DNA from: an uncultured Atopobium sp.
Lineage (GTDB): Bacteria > Actinomycetota > Coriobacteriia > Coriobacteriales > Atopobiaceae
DNA length: 64,000 nucleotides
Reading direction: 5' to 3'
NCBI GenBank assembly: GCA_946997485.1
Contig: CAMPVF010000002.1
Span: 1 to 64,000 of the forward strand
This document shows positions 33,721-42,401 of the stretch, one piece after another (the first letter of the stretch is position 1; each line of letters starts with the position of its first letter). The notes beneath the pieces were generated by a model, which was not told the origin of the DNA, searched no databases, and worked only from the letters and a program-made list of their open reading frames with translations. The translations under genes were made by a program, and so were the position numbers.

Positions 33721-35040
33721 ATGGATACCAAGCCCACTGTCTCACCCAAAGGAAAACATGCAGGTGCTACTCAACATGCACCTCAAGCGGCTAATTCTTC
33801 TGTTCAGTCCGCAAATGCACCCGCAAATGCACCTGTGCCGAACGCTCATGTATCCATGGTCGATGGAGCAAATAAGAAGCGCGCACATAAGCCGCTTTAT
33901 CCCACATCCGCAGCACGCACGCATGAACATTTAACACGCGTTCACGCTTCACGCGGCGGTGCAATAAAGGCGCCCGCACGCTCTGCACAAACGCACGCGC
34001 ATGCGCATCACTATACGATTGTAGCTGCTATTTTGGCTGTTTGCGTTGTTATTGGCGGAGGTTATTTTGCGTTTAAGTTTGCTAATCCAGCAGCGCAATC
34101 AGCCCGCTCGCAGGCAAATGCCGACGGCACCGAAGCCAAAGTTACCATTCCAAAAGGCGCATCTGCATCGTCGATTGCAGCGCTTCTTAAAGAGGCAGAT
34201 GTTATCGATGACACAACGCAATTTTTAAAAGCGCTGGGAAATCATCTTAATGCGGCGCAACAAATTAAAAGTGGTACGTATCTGCTTATGCGTGGTGCAG
34301 ATTTTGACCAGCTTATCGATCGCTTAATTCAAGGACCAAACGCCCAGGAAAATACCCTCAGTGTTCCGGAGGGTCTTACATCTGCGCGCTTGGTTGAGCT
34401 TATTCAAACTACCTATGGTATTGCCCCCGATACTATTAAACAATCGCTGCAGGCACATAGTTATGCTGATGAGTTTCCGTTTGTAAAAGATGCACACAAC
34501 GATTCGCTTGAGGGCTTTTTATTTCCAAAAACGTATGATTTTGAAGGCAAGGTGCCACAAACGCCTACTATTGTAAAGGCGATGCTTGCGCAGTATCAAA
34601 AAGAGGTAAGTGTGCTCGATTTTGATGCAGCGCGCAAAACCATCAAAGAAAAATACCACGTAACTATGTCGAATTACGATTTTCTTACGCTTGCTTCGAT
34701 TATCGAAAAAGAGGTACTTACCGATGATGACCGCCCGCTGGTAGCGTCAGTTTTTTATAATCGTCTTAAGATTGACAAGCCGCTCGAATCGGATGCGACG
34801 ATGGGGTATGTAACAGCAGGTAAGGTTACTGCCGACGACCTCAAAAAACAAAGTCCTTATAATTCCTATCTTAACCGTGGCTTGCCGCCAACACCAATTT
34901 GTTCTCCTGGATTGCCATCGATGGCAGCTGCGCTTAACCCTAAGGACACGTCGTACATGTATTTTTGGATAACCGAAAAAGAACACGTATTTTCAGAAAC
35001 CTATGAACAACATCAAGAAGCAATTAAGAGAGCCTCGTAA
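33721..35040 (+). CDS. mltG: endolytic murein transglycosylase
   Basis: The 439-residue membrane-anchored enzyme cleaves nascent peptidoglycan strands and so sets their length. A disordered cytoplasmic N-terminus of nearly 100 residues precedes one membrane helix (about 99-118). A LysM-like region follows (IPKGASASSIAALLKEA), then the YceG catalytic domain with ASIIEKEV (catalytic Glu), VASVFYNRL, PYNSYLNRGLPPTPI and ALNPKDTSYMYF. It overlaps no gene but abuts ruvX (upstream) and yqeG (downstream), indicating one operon. Confidence 0.94.
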   Translation: MDTKPTVSPKGKHAGATQHAPQAANSSVQSANAPANAPVPNAHVSMVDGANKKRAHKPLYPTSAARTHEHLTRVHASRGGAIKAPARSAQTHAHAHHYTIVAAILAVCVVIGGGYFAFKFANPAAQSARSQANADGTEAKVTIPKGASASSIAALLKEADVIDDTTQFLKALGNHLNAAQQIKSGTYLLMRGADFDQLIDRLIQGPNAQENTLSVPEGLTSARLVELIQTTYGIAPDTIKQSLQAHSYADEFPFVKDAHNDSLEGFLFPKTYDFEGKVPQTPTIVKAMLAQYQKEVSVLDFDAARKTIKEKYHVTMSNYDFLTLASIIEKEVLTDDDRPLVASVFYNRLKIDKPLESDATMGYVTAGKVTADDLKKQSPYNSYLNRGLPPTPICSPGLPSMAAALNPKDTSYMYFWITEKEHVFSETYEQHQEAIKRAS

Positions 35041-35041
35041 T

Positions 35042-35554
35042 ATGAGTTTTATTCCGGCAGACGCCTATTATGTATCGATATCGGATATACCACTGAGCTT
35101 GTTAGAATCGTGGCACATCGAAGTGCTTTTTATCGATCGCGATAATACCTGCGTTCCTCGTAGTACCCGCACCATACCTGCTGATGTATCAGCGTGGTTT
35201 GATGCGCTTGCTGCCCACACGTCGATACGCGCGTACATTGTGTCTAACAATATTCATACCGAAGCTGTTAACAAAACCGCGCAAAGCCTGGGTATTAAGG
35301 CAATTTCGCACGCGATGAAACCGTCGTGCAGTGTTATGGTAAACGTTATGAAGAAACATGGTATTCCACCTGAGCATGCATGCGTTATTGGCGATCAGCT
35401 GTTTACCGACATTTTGGCAGGTAAACGGGGTGGTACTCGTACCATTTTGGTAAAGCCGCAATCGCGGCGCGATTTGTGGTACACCTATGTGCTGCGGGTA
35501 ATTGAGTGGATAGTGCTGCGGAGAGTTACGTGGATGGGAGCGCATCATGAATGA
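35042..35554 (+). CDS. YqeG-family HAD-IIIA phosphatase
   Basis: A 170-residue HAD phosphatase of the YqeG/GEP4 type, a group that includes phosphatidylglycerophosphatases. The nucleophile loop reads FIDRDNTCVP (D-x-D). Motif II is IVSNN, the lysine is in HAMKPS and motif IV is VIGDQLFTDILAGKRGG. A start at 35042 gives the normal family N-terminus; an earlier in-frame ATG inside mltG is less likely. Its end overlaps the next gene by 8 bp. Substrate could be phosphatidylglycerophosphate. Confidence 0.88.
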   Translation: MSFIPADAYYVSISDIPLSLLESWHIEVLFIDRDNTCVPRSTRTIPADVSAWFDALAAHTSIRAYIVSNNIHTEAVNKTAQSLGIKAISHAMKPSCSVMVNVMKKHGIPPEHACVIGDQLFTDILAGKRGGTRTILVKPQSRRDLWYTYVLRVIEWIVLRRVTWMGAHHE

Positions 35555-36776
35555 ATCGATTGATACAACAAACGATGTAACAGCTGCTACGAGCGCAGCG
35601 CCTGAAGCTGCCACACAACCCGCGGTTGAACCCGAATTTGAACCTGAACTTGAACCTGAACCCGCGGTTGAACCTGAACCTGAACCGCTGCGTCGCCAAT
35701 GGATTGCGCTGAGTGCAGGTTCATGCGATTTGCGTGTTGGCGCGCAGGCACTACTGCAGTTTGGTCACATTTGTAAGTCGCAGGTAGGCATTCCTCACAC
35801 GATGATGCTGCTTTACGATGATGCTGTAGACACAGATACCCTCGATGAGCTGCGCCGCCAAACTACTTCGGCGGGCTTTGAACTTGTAGAGGCTCACCTT
35901 GAACATATGAACTACACGCTGTCATCGGTTGATGCTATATGTAGGATATTGCTTGAGCATCACATCACTGCCGATGACATGATATGCGCCACAGGTTCAG
36001 CCTGTACGCTTCAACTGTGCGAATATGCTGCTCGCACGTGGTGTTCTGGCGTGCGCTTTATGGCATTGCCCATTGATATAAGCGGGCTTATATGTGCAAC
36101 AACGCAGCCCGAAGCACTTTCGTGTTCGAATAGTACAGCAATGATTAACATTCCTAGCCAGGCCGATCATGTACTTTTTGATACAGCTTATGTGCCGCGC
36201 GATCTTGCCTGCTCGCAGGCTCGTTTTATGCGCGTTATGATGGTAGCAAGTGCCATGGCAGAATCGCAATCGCAGTTTGGCACTCTATGGGATAACGCCT
36301 ACACCATTATGCACGACGACCCCGAAGAGCTTATCGATTATGCAATCGAGGGCATTAAGCTTCGCGGTCGCATGCTGGCGTCATCGGCGCTTTCCATTCG
36401 TCAGGCAGCAGCGTATGGTGAAATTATTTCTCGCGCGCTTATACGTGCTTCGCACAACGCCATCGATCCCGCGCTTGCGTACGCTGAAGCGCTGCGTTTT
36501 TCTGCGCGCCTTGCTGTTTCACTTGAGGCACTGAGTGTTGATGATTGTTTAGCTCAAGATGAGTTACTTTCACGTTTCGAAATTCCTTGGGCAAGCATTG
36601 ACATTAACCCTGCAGAGTTGCAGCAAGAATTGCATAATGAGTGCTTTTTGCGTAGCCACAAGTGTATGCTGCCACTTCCGCAAACAATCGGCCGCGTGCG
36701 TATGACAAACGTTACTCCTGAGCTTTTGGCGGAGCATACGCGTGCGTGGTGTGACGCACATGCAACGCAAAACTAA
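35547..36776 (+). CDS. degenerate 3-dehydroquinate-synthase-like protein
   Basis: The 409-residue product starts with a disordered Glu/Pro-rich segment (about 25-48, built from GAACCT-like hexamers). It then follows the dehydroquinate synthase (AroB) fold order: an NAD-binding half with LLYDDAVDTDTLDEL and ICATGSACTLQLCEYAARTW in place of GGGVxGDLxGFxAATW, then GVRFMALPID in place of the PTTLLA strand, then a helical half. The conserved glycines, lysines and zinc-ligand histidines (LNxGHTxGH) are absent or changed. I infer a non-catalytic relic or repurposed protein. Its place between mltG and an Xaa-Pro peptidase is where actinobacteria such as mycobacteria keep aro genes. Confidence 0.6.
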   Translation: MNESIDTTNDVTAATSAAPEAATQPAVEPEFEPELEPEPAVEPEPEPLRRQWIALSAGSCDLRVGAQALLQFGHICKSQVGIPHTMMLLYDDAVDTDTLDELRRQTTSAGFELVEAHLEHMNYTLSSVDAICRILLEHHITADDMICATGSACTLQLCEYAARTWCSGVRFMALPIDISGLICATTQPEALSCSNSTAMINIPSQADHVLFDTAYVPRDLACSQARFMRVMMVASAMAESQSQFGTLWDNAYTIMHDDPEELIDYAIEGIKLRGRMLASSALSIRQAAAYGEIISRALIRASHNAIDPALAYAEALRFSARLAVSLEALSVDDCLAQDELLSRFEIPWASIDINPAELQQELHNECFLRSHKCMLPLPQTIGRVRMTNVTPELLAEHTRAWCDAHATQN

Positions 36777-36869
36777 GCATAATCCCTGGTTATGTGCGTG
36801 TTGCACCACTTACTGAAACCTACTATAAAACTCCTTCAAAACCTGCGCGTATATCTGCTATCTATAAGC

Positions 36870-36875
36870 TATAAT
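36870..36875 (+). promoter_or_regulatory. -10 element before the peptidase gene
   Basis: A consensus TATAAT 42 bases before the start codon in an AT-rich gap; the -35 region is not clear. Confidence 0.35.
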
Positions 36876-36916
36876 GAACATTTAGTAATTTTACCGCTCG
36901 GTATAGAGGAGAAACT

Positions 36917-38032
36917 ATGGCAGAATCTGTATGCGCTGGTCGTGTTTGCCGTTTTAGGAAACTTATGGCACAGCGTGGTTATGATGCCGTTATTTTGCGG
37001 AATAACCCCGATCTTCGCTGGTTAACAGGAAGTGAGCGCACATTCGATTTTGAGCTTGCTCACACAGCATTTATTACGCAAGACGATTTGTTCTTGCACA
37101 CCGATTCTCGGTATTACAACACGTTCAAAACCAAGCTGGGCAAAGACACAAGCTGGATTATCGATATGGACACCATCGATCCCGCTTTGTGGGTTGCGCA
37201 GCACATTTATCAAACAAAAGCACGTGTGGTAGCTGTTGAGGATACGCTCGCACTTTCATTTTTTGATAATCTTCACGCGCGTTTGTACGACCTTTCAATT
37301 TCTTGCGACACGCCGCGTATGCACGGTGACATTGCCGATTTGCGTATGGTAAAAGACCAGGCAGAAGTAGATGCTATGAAACATGCGCAAAGCATTACCG
37401 ATGCTGGATTTACGCACATGCTCAATTTCGTTACTGTTGGCAAAACTGAACTTGAACTTCGCGTTGAACTCGATAACTTTATGCTGTCACATGGTGCCGA
37501 TGCGCTTGCATTCGATACTATTACCATTAGTGGCCCTAACGGCGCAAATCCGCATGGTCAGCCGTCCGATCGTGTTCTTCAAAAGGGCGATATGGTTGTT
37601 ATGGACTTTGGTGCGGCGTGGCACGATTATCACACCGACATGACGCGCACCGTTTGCATGGGCACGCCTTCAGAAGAGCAGCAGCTTGTGTACGACACAG
37701 TTCGCCGCGCTCAAAAAGCTGTTGAAGATACCGTAATGCCGGGTGATATTGGCTCTGACATGCACAAACGTGCGCTTGCTATTATCGAAAAAGAGGGCTA
37801 CGGCGAATACTTTAAGCACGGTTTGGGTCACGGTGTTGGTCTTGAGATTCATGAGCGCCCCTTCCTTGCGCTTACGTACACAAAACCCCTTCCCGAAAAT
37901 TCTGTTGTTACTGTTGAGCCGGGTATTTACCTGCCTGGTAAATTTGGTGTTCGTATCGAAGACTTTGGCTTGGTAACAGCACACGGATTTGAGCTCTTTA
38001 CGCAGTCTACGCACGATCTTATTTGTCTGTAA
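36917..38032 (+). CDS. pepQ: Xaa-Pro dipeptidase/aminopeptidase P-family peptidase
   Basis: A 371-residue M24 metallopeptidase that cleaves X-Pro bonds. The creatinase-like N-terminal domain (about 1-125) includes ILRNNPDLRWLTGSERTFDF. The pita-bread catalytic domain has the metal ligands in VVMDFGAAWHDYHTDMTRTV (two Asp), HGLGHGVGLEIHERP (His), VTVEPGIY (Glu) and GVRIEDFGLVT (Glu). The start follows GAGGAGAAACT. The order mltG...aro-like-pepQ matches other actinobacteria, but efp and nusB, which usually follow, are replaced by PTS genes. Gene name is by analogy. Confidence 0.9.
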   Translation: MAESVCAGRVCRFRKLMAQRGYDAVILRNNPDLRWLTGSERTFDFELAHTAFITQDDLFLHTDSRYYNTFKTKLGKDTSWIIDMDTIDPALWVAQHIYQTKARVVAVEDTLALSFFDNLHARLYDLSISCDTPRMHGDIADLRMVKDQAEVDAMKHAQSITDAGFTHMLNFVTVGKTELELRVELDNFMLSHGADALAFDTITISGPNGANPHGQPSDRVLQKGDMVVMDFGAAWHDYHTDMTRTVCMGTPSEEQQLVYDTVRRAQKAVEDTVMPGDIGSDMHKRALAIIEKEGYGEYFKHGLGHGVGLEIHERPFLALTYTKPLPENSVVTVEPGIYLPGKFGVRIEDFGLVTAHGFELFTQSTHDLICL

Positions 38033-38066
38033 ATCTATACATCACGCTATAAGAAAGGAGCATACT

Positions 38067-39068
38067 GTGGTCAATATTATTCTTACCAGCCACGGCGGGC
38101 TTGCAGAAGGCATTTTGCAGTCGGGGCAAATGATTTTTGGTGCACAAGACAATGTGCAGGCCGTTTGCCTTACGCCCGATATGGGTCCCGACGATTTGCG
38201 CGCAAAGCTCCAAGCTGCAATCGATTCGTTTGACGATCCTCAGCACATACTCTTTTTAGTAGACTTGCAAGGTGGCACGCCATGGAACCAGGTATCGCTT
38301 TTGCTCGATAACGCAGGCGATAATCAATGGGTTGCGCTTTCCGGTCTTAATTTGCCCATGCTTATCGCAGCATATGGTGCGCGTTTTGGCTGCGAAACTG
38401 CACGTGAGGTGGCATCCGAAGCACTTGGCGAAGCTCGCGGTGGCTTTCAAACCAAGCCGGGCGATATTGCAAAGGATACGCCCGATGCGGCGTCTGCCCC
38501 TGCAACACCTCAAGCGGCGCCTGCCCAAAGCGCAGCTATTCCCGAGGGTACCGTGCTTGGCGATGGCCATATTAAAATTGGTCTTGCACGTATCGATACC
38601 CGTCTTTTGCATGGTCAGGTTGCAACTTCATGGACAAAATCGGTGAAGCCCGACCGCATCATCGTTGTTTCTGATACCGTGTGCAAAGATACTTTGCGCA
38701 AGCAGATGATTATTGAAGCTGCTCCTGCAGGCGTGTACGCACACGTTATTCCTATCAGCAAAATGGTTCAAATTTCAAAAGATCCTCGTTTTGGTGCAAC
38801 AAAAGTGCTCCTCTTATTCGAAACGCCCGCCGATTTGCTTAAAACTATCGAAGCCGGCGTAGATATTAAGCAGGTAAATCTTGGCTCAATTGCACATTCT
38901 CTTGGCAAAGTTGTAGTTAACCCTGCTATTGCCATGGGTAAGGACGATGTTGAGGCATTTGATAAACTTCTTGCACACGGCGTTACATTTGACGTGCGCA
39001 AGGTTCCTGCTGATACCTCTGAAAATTTTGATGCTTTGCTTCAAAAGGCAAAGTCTGAGCTCGCATAG
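38067..39068 (+). CDS. manX: mannose-family PTS component EIIAB
   Basis: The 333-residue cytoplasmic phosphocarrier of a mannose-type permease has a IIA domain at 1-130 with the phosphorylated H9 in ILTSHGGLAEG and LVDLQGGTPWN. An Ala/Pro linker (about 135-165) leads to a IIB domain at 168-333 with H182 in ARIDTRLLHGQVATSW. The GTG start lies 9 bases after AAAGGAG. It receives phosphate from EI through HPr and passes it to incoming sugar. It is the first gene of IIAB-IIC-IID-DUF956. Specificity could be mannose/glucose or a related hexose; manA at 17 kb fits mannose. Confidence 0.95.
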   Translation: MVNIILTSHGGLAEGILQSGQMIFGAQDNVQAVCLTPDMGPDDLRAKLQAAIDSFDDPQHILFLVDLQGGTPWNQVSLLLDNAGDNQWVALSGLNLPMLIAAYGARFGCETAREVASEALGEARGGFQTKPGDIAKDTPDAASAPATPQAAPAQSAAIPEGTVLGDGHIKIGLARIDTRLLHGQVATSWTKSVKPDRIIVVSDTVCKDTLRKQMIIEAAPAGVYAHVIPISKMVQISKDPRFGATKVLLLFETPADLLKTIEAGVDIKQVNLGSIAHSLGKVVVNPAIAMGKDDVEAFDKLLAHGVTFDVRKVPADTSENFDALLQKAKSELA

Positions 39069-39079
39069 GGGAGGACACT

Positions 39080-39898
39080 ATGCCAATATTAAGCGTTGTA
39101 TTTATCGTTATTGTTGCATTTTTTGCTGGTATGGAGGGAATTCTCGATGAGTTTCAATTCCACCAACCGCTTGTAGCATGCACGCTCATCGGTCTTGTTA
39201 CCGGTCACCCCACCGAAGGTATTGTCCTTGGTGGATCGCTGCAGATGATTGCCCTTGGTTGGGCTAACATTGGTGCTGCCGTTGCTCCCGATGCCGCGCT
39301 TGCGTCGATTGCTTCGTCCATCATTATGGTGCTTGCACTCGAAGGCGGCAAAACCGATCCAACAAACGCTATCAACACATCAATTGCTCTTGCAATTCCT
39401 TTGTCGGTAGCCGGTCTGTTCCTTACCATGATTGCGCGTACCATTGCAATTCCTTTGGTACACGCTATGGATTCCGCGGCTCAAGAAGCCAATTTTGGTG
39501 CTATTTCTGCGCTGCAGCTCGTGGGTATTGCCATGCAAGGTTTGCGTATTGCTGTTCCTGCAGCTGCGCTTTGCTTCTTGCCTGCAGCTGCAGTAACCAG
39601 CATTCTCAACCAAATGCCCGCATGGCTTGCCGGCGGCATGGCTGTTGGTGGTGGTATGGTAGCTGCCGTTGGTTACGCTATGGTTATCAACATGATGTCC
39701 TCGCGCGAAGTGTGGCCATTCTTTATTCTTGGTTTTGTTATGGCATCCATTAAAGAACTCACCCTTATTGGTCTTGGTGCCATTGGTATCTCACTTGCCC
39801 TTATCTTCCTTGGCTTAAAAGAGCTTTCAAAGAATTCTGCAGGCTCTGCTGCCGGATCGCAAGATCCTCTGGGCGATATTATCAACGACTACGAATAA
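39080..39898 (+). CDS. manY: mannose-family PTS component EIIC
   Basis: A 272-residue membrane subunit that forms the sugar channel together with EIID. Recognisable family text includes the N-terminal FAGMEGILDEFQFHQPLVAC, then GHPTEGIVLGGSLQMIALGWANIGAA, with about eight or nine hydrophobic segments. It starts 11 bases after the EIIAB stop with GGGAGGA upstream and is cotranscribed. Confidence 0.95.
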   Translation: MPILSVVFIVIVAFFAGMEGILDEFQFHQPLVACTLIGLVTGHPTEGIVLGGSLQMIALGWANIGAAVAPDAALASIASSIIMVLALEGGKTDPTNAINTSIALAIPLSVAGLFLTMIARTIAIPLVHAMDSAAQEANFGAISALQLVGIAMQGLRIAVPAAALCFLPAAAVTSILNQMPAWLAGGMAVGGGMVAAVGYAMVINMMSSREVWPFFILGFVMASIKELTLIGLGAIGISLALIFLGLKELSKNSAGSAAGSQDPLGDIINDYE

Positions 39899-39913
39899 GA
39901 AGGATGTGTAGCT

Positions 39914-40831
39914 ATGTCAGATCAAATTAAGCTTACTCAATCAGATCGTATGGCTGTTGCATGGCGCCATCAGTTCCTTCAAGGTTCGTGGAACTATGAG
40001 CGTATGCAGAACGGCGGCTGGTGCTTTGCTATGCTGCCCGCTATCAAAAAACTGTATCACTCAAAAGAAGACCAGATTGCCGCATGCAAGCGTCACATGG
40101 AATTTTACAACACGCACCCGTATGTATCTGCGCCTGTTATGGGTGTGGTACTTGCTCTCGAAGAGGAGCGTGCAAATGGCGAAGCTATCGACGATGCTGC
40201 TATTCAGGGTGTTAAGGTTGGTATGATGGGTCCTCTGGCCGGTGTTGGCGACCCCGTCTTTTGGTTTACCATGCGTCCAATTTTGGGCGCATTGGGTGCA
40301 TCGCTTGCCCTTGGCGGCTCCATAGTAGGCCCCATTCTTTTCTTTGTGTTGTGGAACGTTATTCGTATGGGCTTTATGTGGTACACGCAGGAGTTTGGTT
40401 ACAAACTTGGTACCTCAATTGTAAAAGACGTATCGGGCGGTGTATTAAGCAAAATTACCGAAGGTGCATCCATTTTGGGTATGTTTATCATCGGTTCGCT
40501 TGTTCAACGCTGGGTATCTATTAGCTTTAAGCCTGTTGTTGCTTCGGTTGCTCAGCAGCCAGGCGCCTTTATCGATTGGACAAAAATTGAACCATCGGCG
40601 CAGGGTATTAAATCGGCTCTTGAGCAATATTCAAGCTTGGGCGCAACCGGTCTTAATCAAATGAAAGTTACCACGCTGCAGCAAAACCTTGACATGCTTA
40701 TTCCAGGTGCAGCTGCGCTTCTTCTTACGCTGCTTTGCTGCTGGCTTCTTAAAAAGAATGTTTCGCCTATCGTTATCATTCTTGCGCTCTTCCTTATTGG
40801 TATTGCCGCTCGCTTTACCGGCGTTATGTAA
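39914..40831 (+). CDS. manZ: mannose-family PTS component EIID
   Basis: A 305-residue membrane subunit of the mannose permease. It shows the soluble N-terminal block WRHQFLQGSWNYERMQNGGWCFAMLPAIKKLY and the MGPLAGVGDPVFWFT motif typical of IID, followed by C-terminal membrane helices. It starts 15 bases after EIIC with AGAAGGA upstream. In other bacteria IIC/IID pairs also serve as receptors for some bacteriocins. Confidence 0.95.
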   Translation: MSDQIKLTQSDRMAVAWRHQFLQGSWNYERMQNGGWCFAMLPAIKKLYHSKEDQIAACKRHMEFYNTHPYVSAPVMGVVLALEEERANGEAIDDAAIQGVKVGMMGPLAGVGDPVFWFTMRPILGALGASLALGGSIVGPILFFVLWNVIRMGFMWYTQEFGYKLGTSIVKDVSGGVLSKITEGASILGMFIIGSLVQRWVSISFKPVVASVAQQPGAFIDWTKIEPSAQGIKSALEQYSSLGATGLNQMKVTTLQQNLDMLIPGAAALLLTLLCCWLLKKNVSPIVIILALFLIGIAARFTGVM

Positions 40832-40862
40832 CGTGTCTATACAGTAATTGGTACGTGTTCTT

Positions 40863-40892
40863 GCGCATGGTAGTCTGTTGATTGCCATGCGC
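40863..40892 (+). other. hairpin between EIID and DUF956 genes
   Basis: GCGCATGG and CCATGCGC (40863-40870, 40885-40892) form an 8-bp stem with a 14-base loop and no T run. It could protect or partly terminate the PTS transcript before the accessory gene. Confidence 0.4.
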
Positions 40893-40998
40893 TTGCGCGT
40901 GTTTGTATGCTTCTTATACGGTTTTGTGCATACGGCGCTCGCTGCAGCGTGCCTGGTTTGCACGGTTTTCGGTATGGTGATAAAAACAGGAGTTGAGT

Positions 40999-41382
40999 AT
41001 GGTTTCATCTCAAAATACCCGTGTTGAGCTCAGTATTCCTGCAACATCAATGGCAGGGCTTGCAGTATACGGCACAGTGCTTCTTGGCGATCGCGCATTT
41101 GAGTTTTATAACAGCAAAAATCCGCGCGACTATATTCAAATTCCATGGAGCGAAATTTCCTATATAAGCGCTTCGGTATTATTTGGTGGCAAATATATCT
41201 CACGCTTTATGATTGTAACCAACCACACCGGTCAATTTATTTTTTCAACACGCAATAATAAACAAGTGCTGCGTGGTATACGCGATCACATAGGTGAGCA
41301 GCGCCTGCGCCGCAGCCCCAGTGCCTGGCAGGTGGTTTGCGCTGGTATACGTGCGCTTATTAGTGGTATTACCAAGCGTTAA
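40999..41382 (+). CDS. DUF956 (ManO-like) PTS-associated protein
   Basis: The 127-residue DUF956 protein is typically encoded with mannose-type PTS operons; its exact role is not established. The family pattern is seen in the N-terminal NTRVELSIPATSM, the YGTVLLGDRAFEFYN strand and the central IQIPWSEISYISASVLFGGKYI. The fold is probably beta-rich and PH-like. An AGGAG site ten bases upstream fixes the ATG at 40999. It lies 167 bases after EIID, behind a hairpin, and probably belongs to the operon. Confidence 0.88.
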   Translation: MVSSQNTRVELSIPATSMAGLAVYGTVLLGDRAFEFYNSKNPRDYIQIPWSEISYISASVLFGGKYISRFMIVTNHTGQFIFSTRNNKQVLRGIRDHIGEQRLRRSPSAWQVVCAGIRALISGITKR

Positions 41383-41732
41383 GTGTGCTGTGCGCGCCTT
41401 TTGTGTACGCGTGCATGCATGGTTATGGCGTTTGCGTCTATCATATGCAGCCTTTGCGTCCATCCATTCCAAATGTACATACATAGCTGAGCATCTGCGC
41501 CCGCATACTCTGCCCGTCTGCTGCAGTTTTGGTGTTTGTGCAGCTTATTTAAGCGTTAATGTGCGTCTCTAAATTTTTTTAGATATATTTCAGTTTATTT
41601 GTTAAAAAAGCGTTACAGTGAATATGTATACCAAGAAGACACTCAGCAATTTTGTGTAGATGCACCATGCTTCTTGTTGTTCTGCGAGATACATTGTGCG
41701 CATCTGCCATGCACAACGTAAGGGGATGCACT
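41383..41732. other. 350-bp gap without a gene
   Basis: It contains a short T-rich hairpin TCTAAA/TTTAGA (41568-41583) that may end the PTS transcript. A possible promoter is TTGTTA (41599-41604), 18 bases, TATGTA (41623-41628) for the next gene. Nothing else is apparent. Confidence 0.4.
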
Positions 41733-42182
41733 ATGGATCGGTTAGAATTTGCCGCACGATGTCAAGCAGTTGGTTACAATTCATTAGTTTTATCGCGCGC
41801 TGCAGGCGTGAGCACCTCAAAAGCGCGTTCATGGCTCGATATTCACTGGGATTCACCTGTTCCTGCTAATGCGGTGTTTGCTCTTACGCGTGCCGAAGAT
41901 TACCAAAAAACCTACGTGTGTGCCATGATCGATCTCATTAATGCAAAAACGGGCGACACACAACTTGCACAAACCTTACAGCTTCCTTATTGGTCTTCGC
42001 AAGAGCAATTAAGCGAGTATAATCCGCAATCCGCGCTCGTTGATTTTCGTGTTGTTAATGCCTGCAACGTGGCACTTTCTCACATTCTGGTCGAAAACGG
42101 CTACGCTGTTACGTGGGCACGCCCTCAAAAGGGTGTTGCATATACTATCACTTCAAGCTCGCGTGTAGCATCTTGTTCGTAG
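41733..42182 (+). CDS. unknown protein with a possible helix-turn-helix
   Basis: This 149-residue protein is not a family I recognise. The N-terminal 35 residues (FAARCQAVGYNSLVLSRAAGVSTSKARSWLD) look like a helix-turn-helix in which AAGVSTSKARSWL would be the turn and recognition helix. The rest is mixed helix with no membrane segment. An AAGGGG site precedes the ATG by 7 bases; longer frames have none. A terminator follows at 42243. It stands alone between the PTS and phosphate genes. A regulatory role is only a guess. Confidence 0.6.
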   Translation: MDRLEFAARCQAVGYNSLVLSRAAGVSTSKARSWLDIHWDSPVPANAVFALTRAEDYQKTYVCAMIDLINAKTGDTQLAQTLQLPYWSSQEQLSEYNPQSALVDFRVVNACNVALSHILVENGYAVTWARPQKGVAYTITSSSRVASCS

Positions 42183-42242
42183 TGCGCATAGCTTCGCTTT
42201 CAGCTTGTTGTAACAAAACGTTCACAATTCGCGTTATTTTTG

Positions 42243-42279
42243 CCCCGCTCAATAATCTCGTACTATTGGGCGGGTTTTC
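42243..42279 (+). terminator. terminator after the unknown gene
   Basis: CCCGCTCAATA pairs with TATTGGGCGGG over 11 bp (one G-T), with a 9-base loop, and is followed by TTTT. Confidence 0.85.
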
Positions 42280-42401
42280 GTGTAAAAATAGATTGCGGAT
42301 ATAGTTCATGCAAATTGTGCACATATGCTTACCCTGGTGTGTGCTCGTGTGCGCTTGTGTATGCAATTTGCGCATAATCGTATTCGAAAGGATCATACTA
42401 C

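Noticed and set aside
37989..38066. Upstream extension of the EIIAB protein
   Set aside because: It overlaps the end of the peptidase gene; the GTG at 38067 has AAAGGAG upstream and gives the normal IIA N-terminus.
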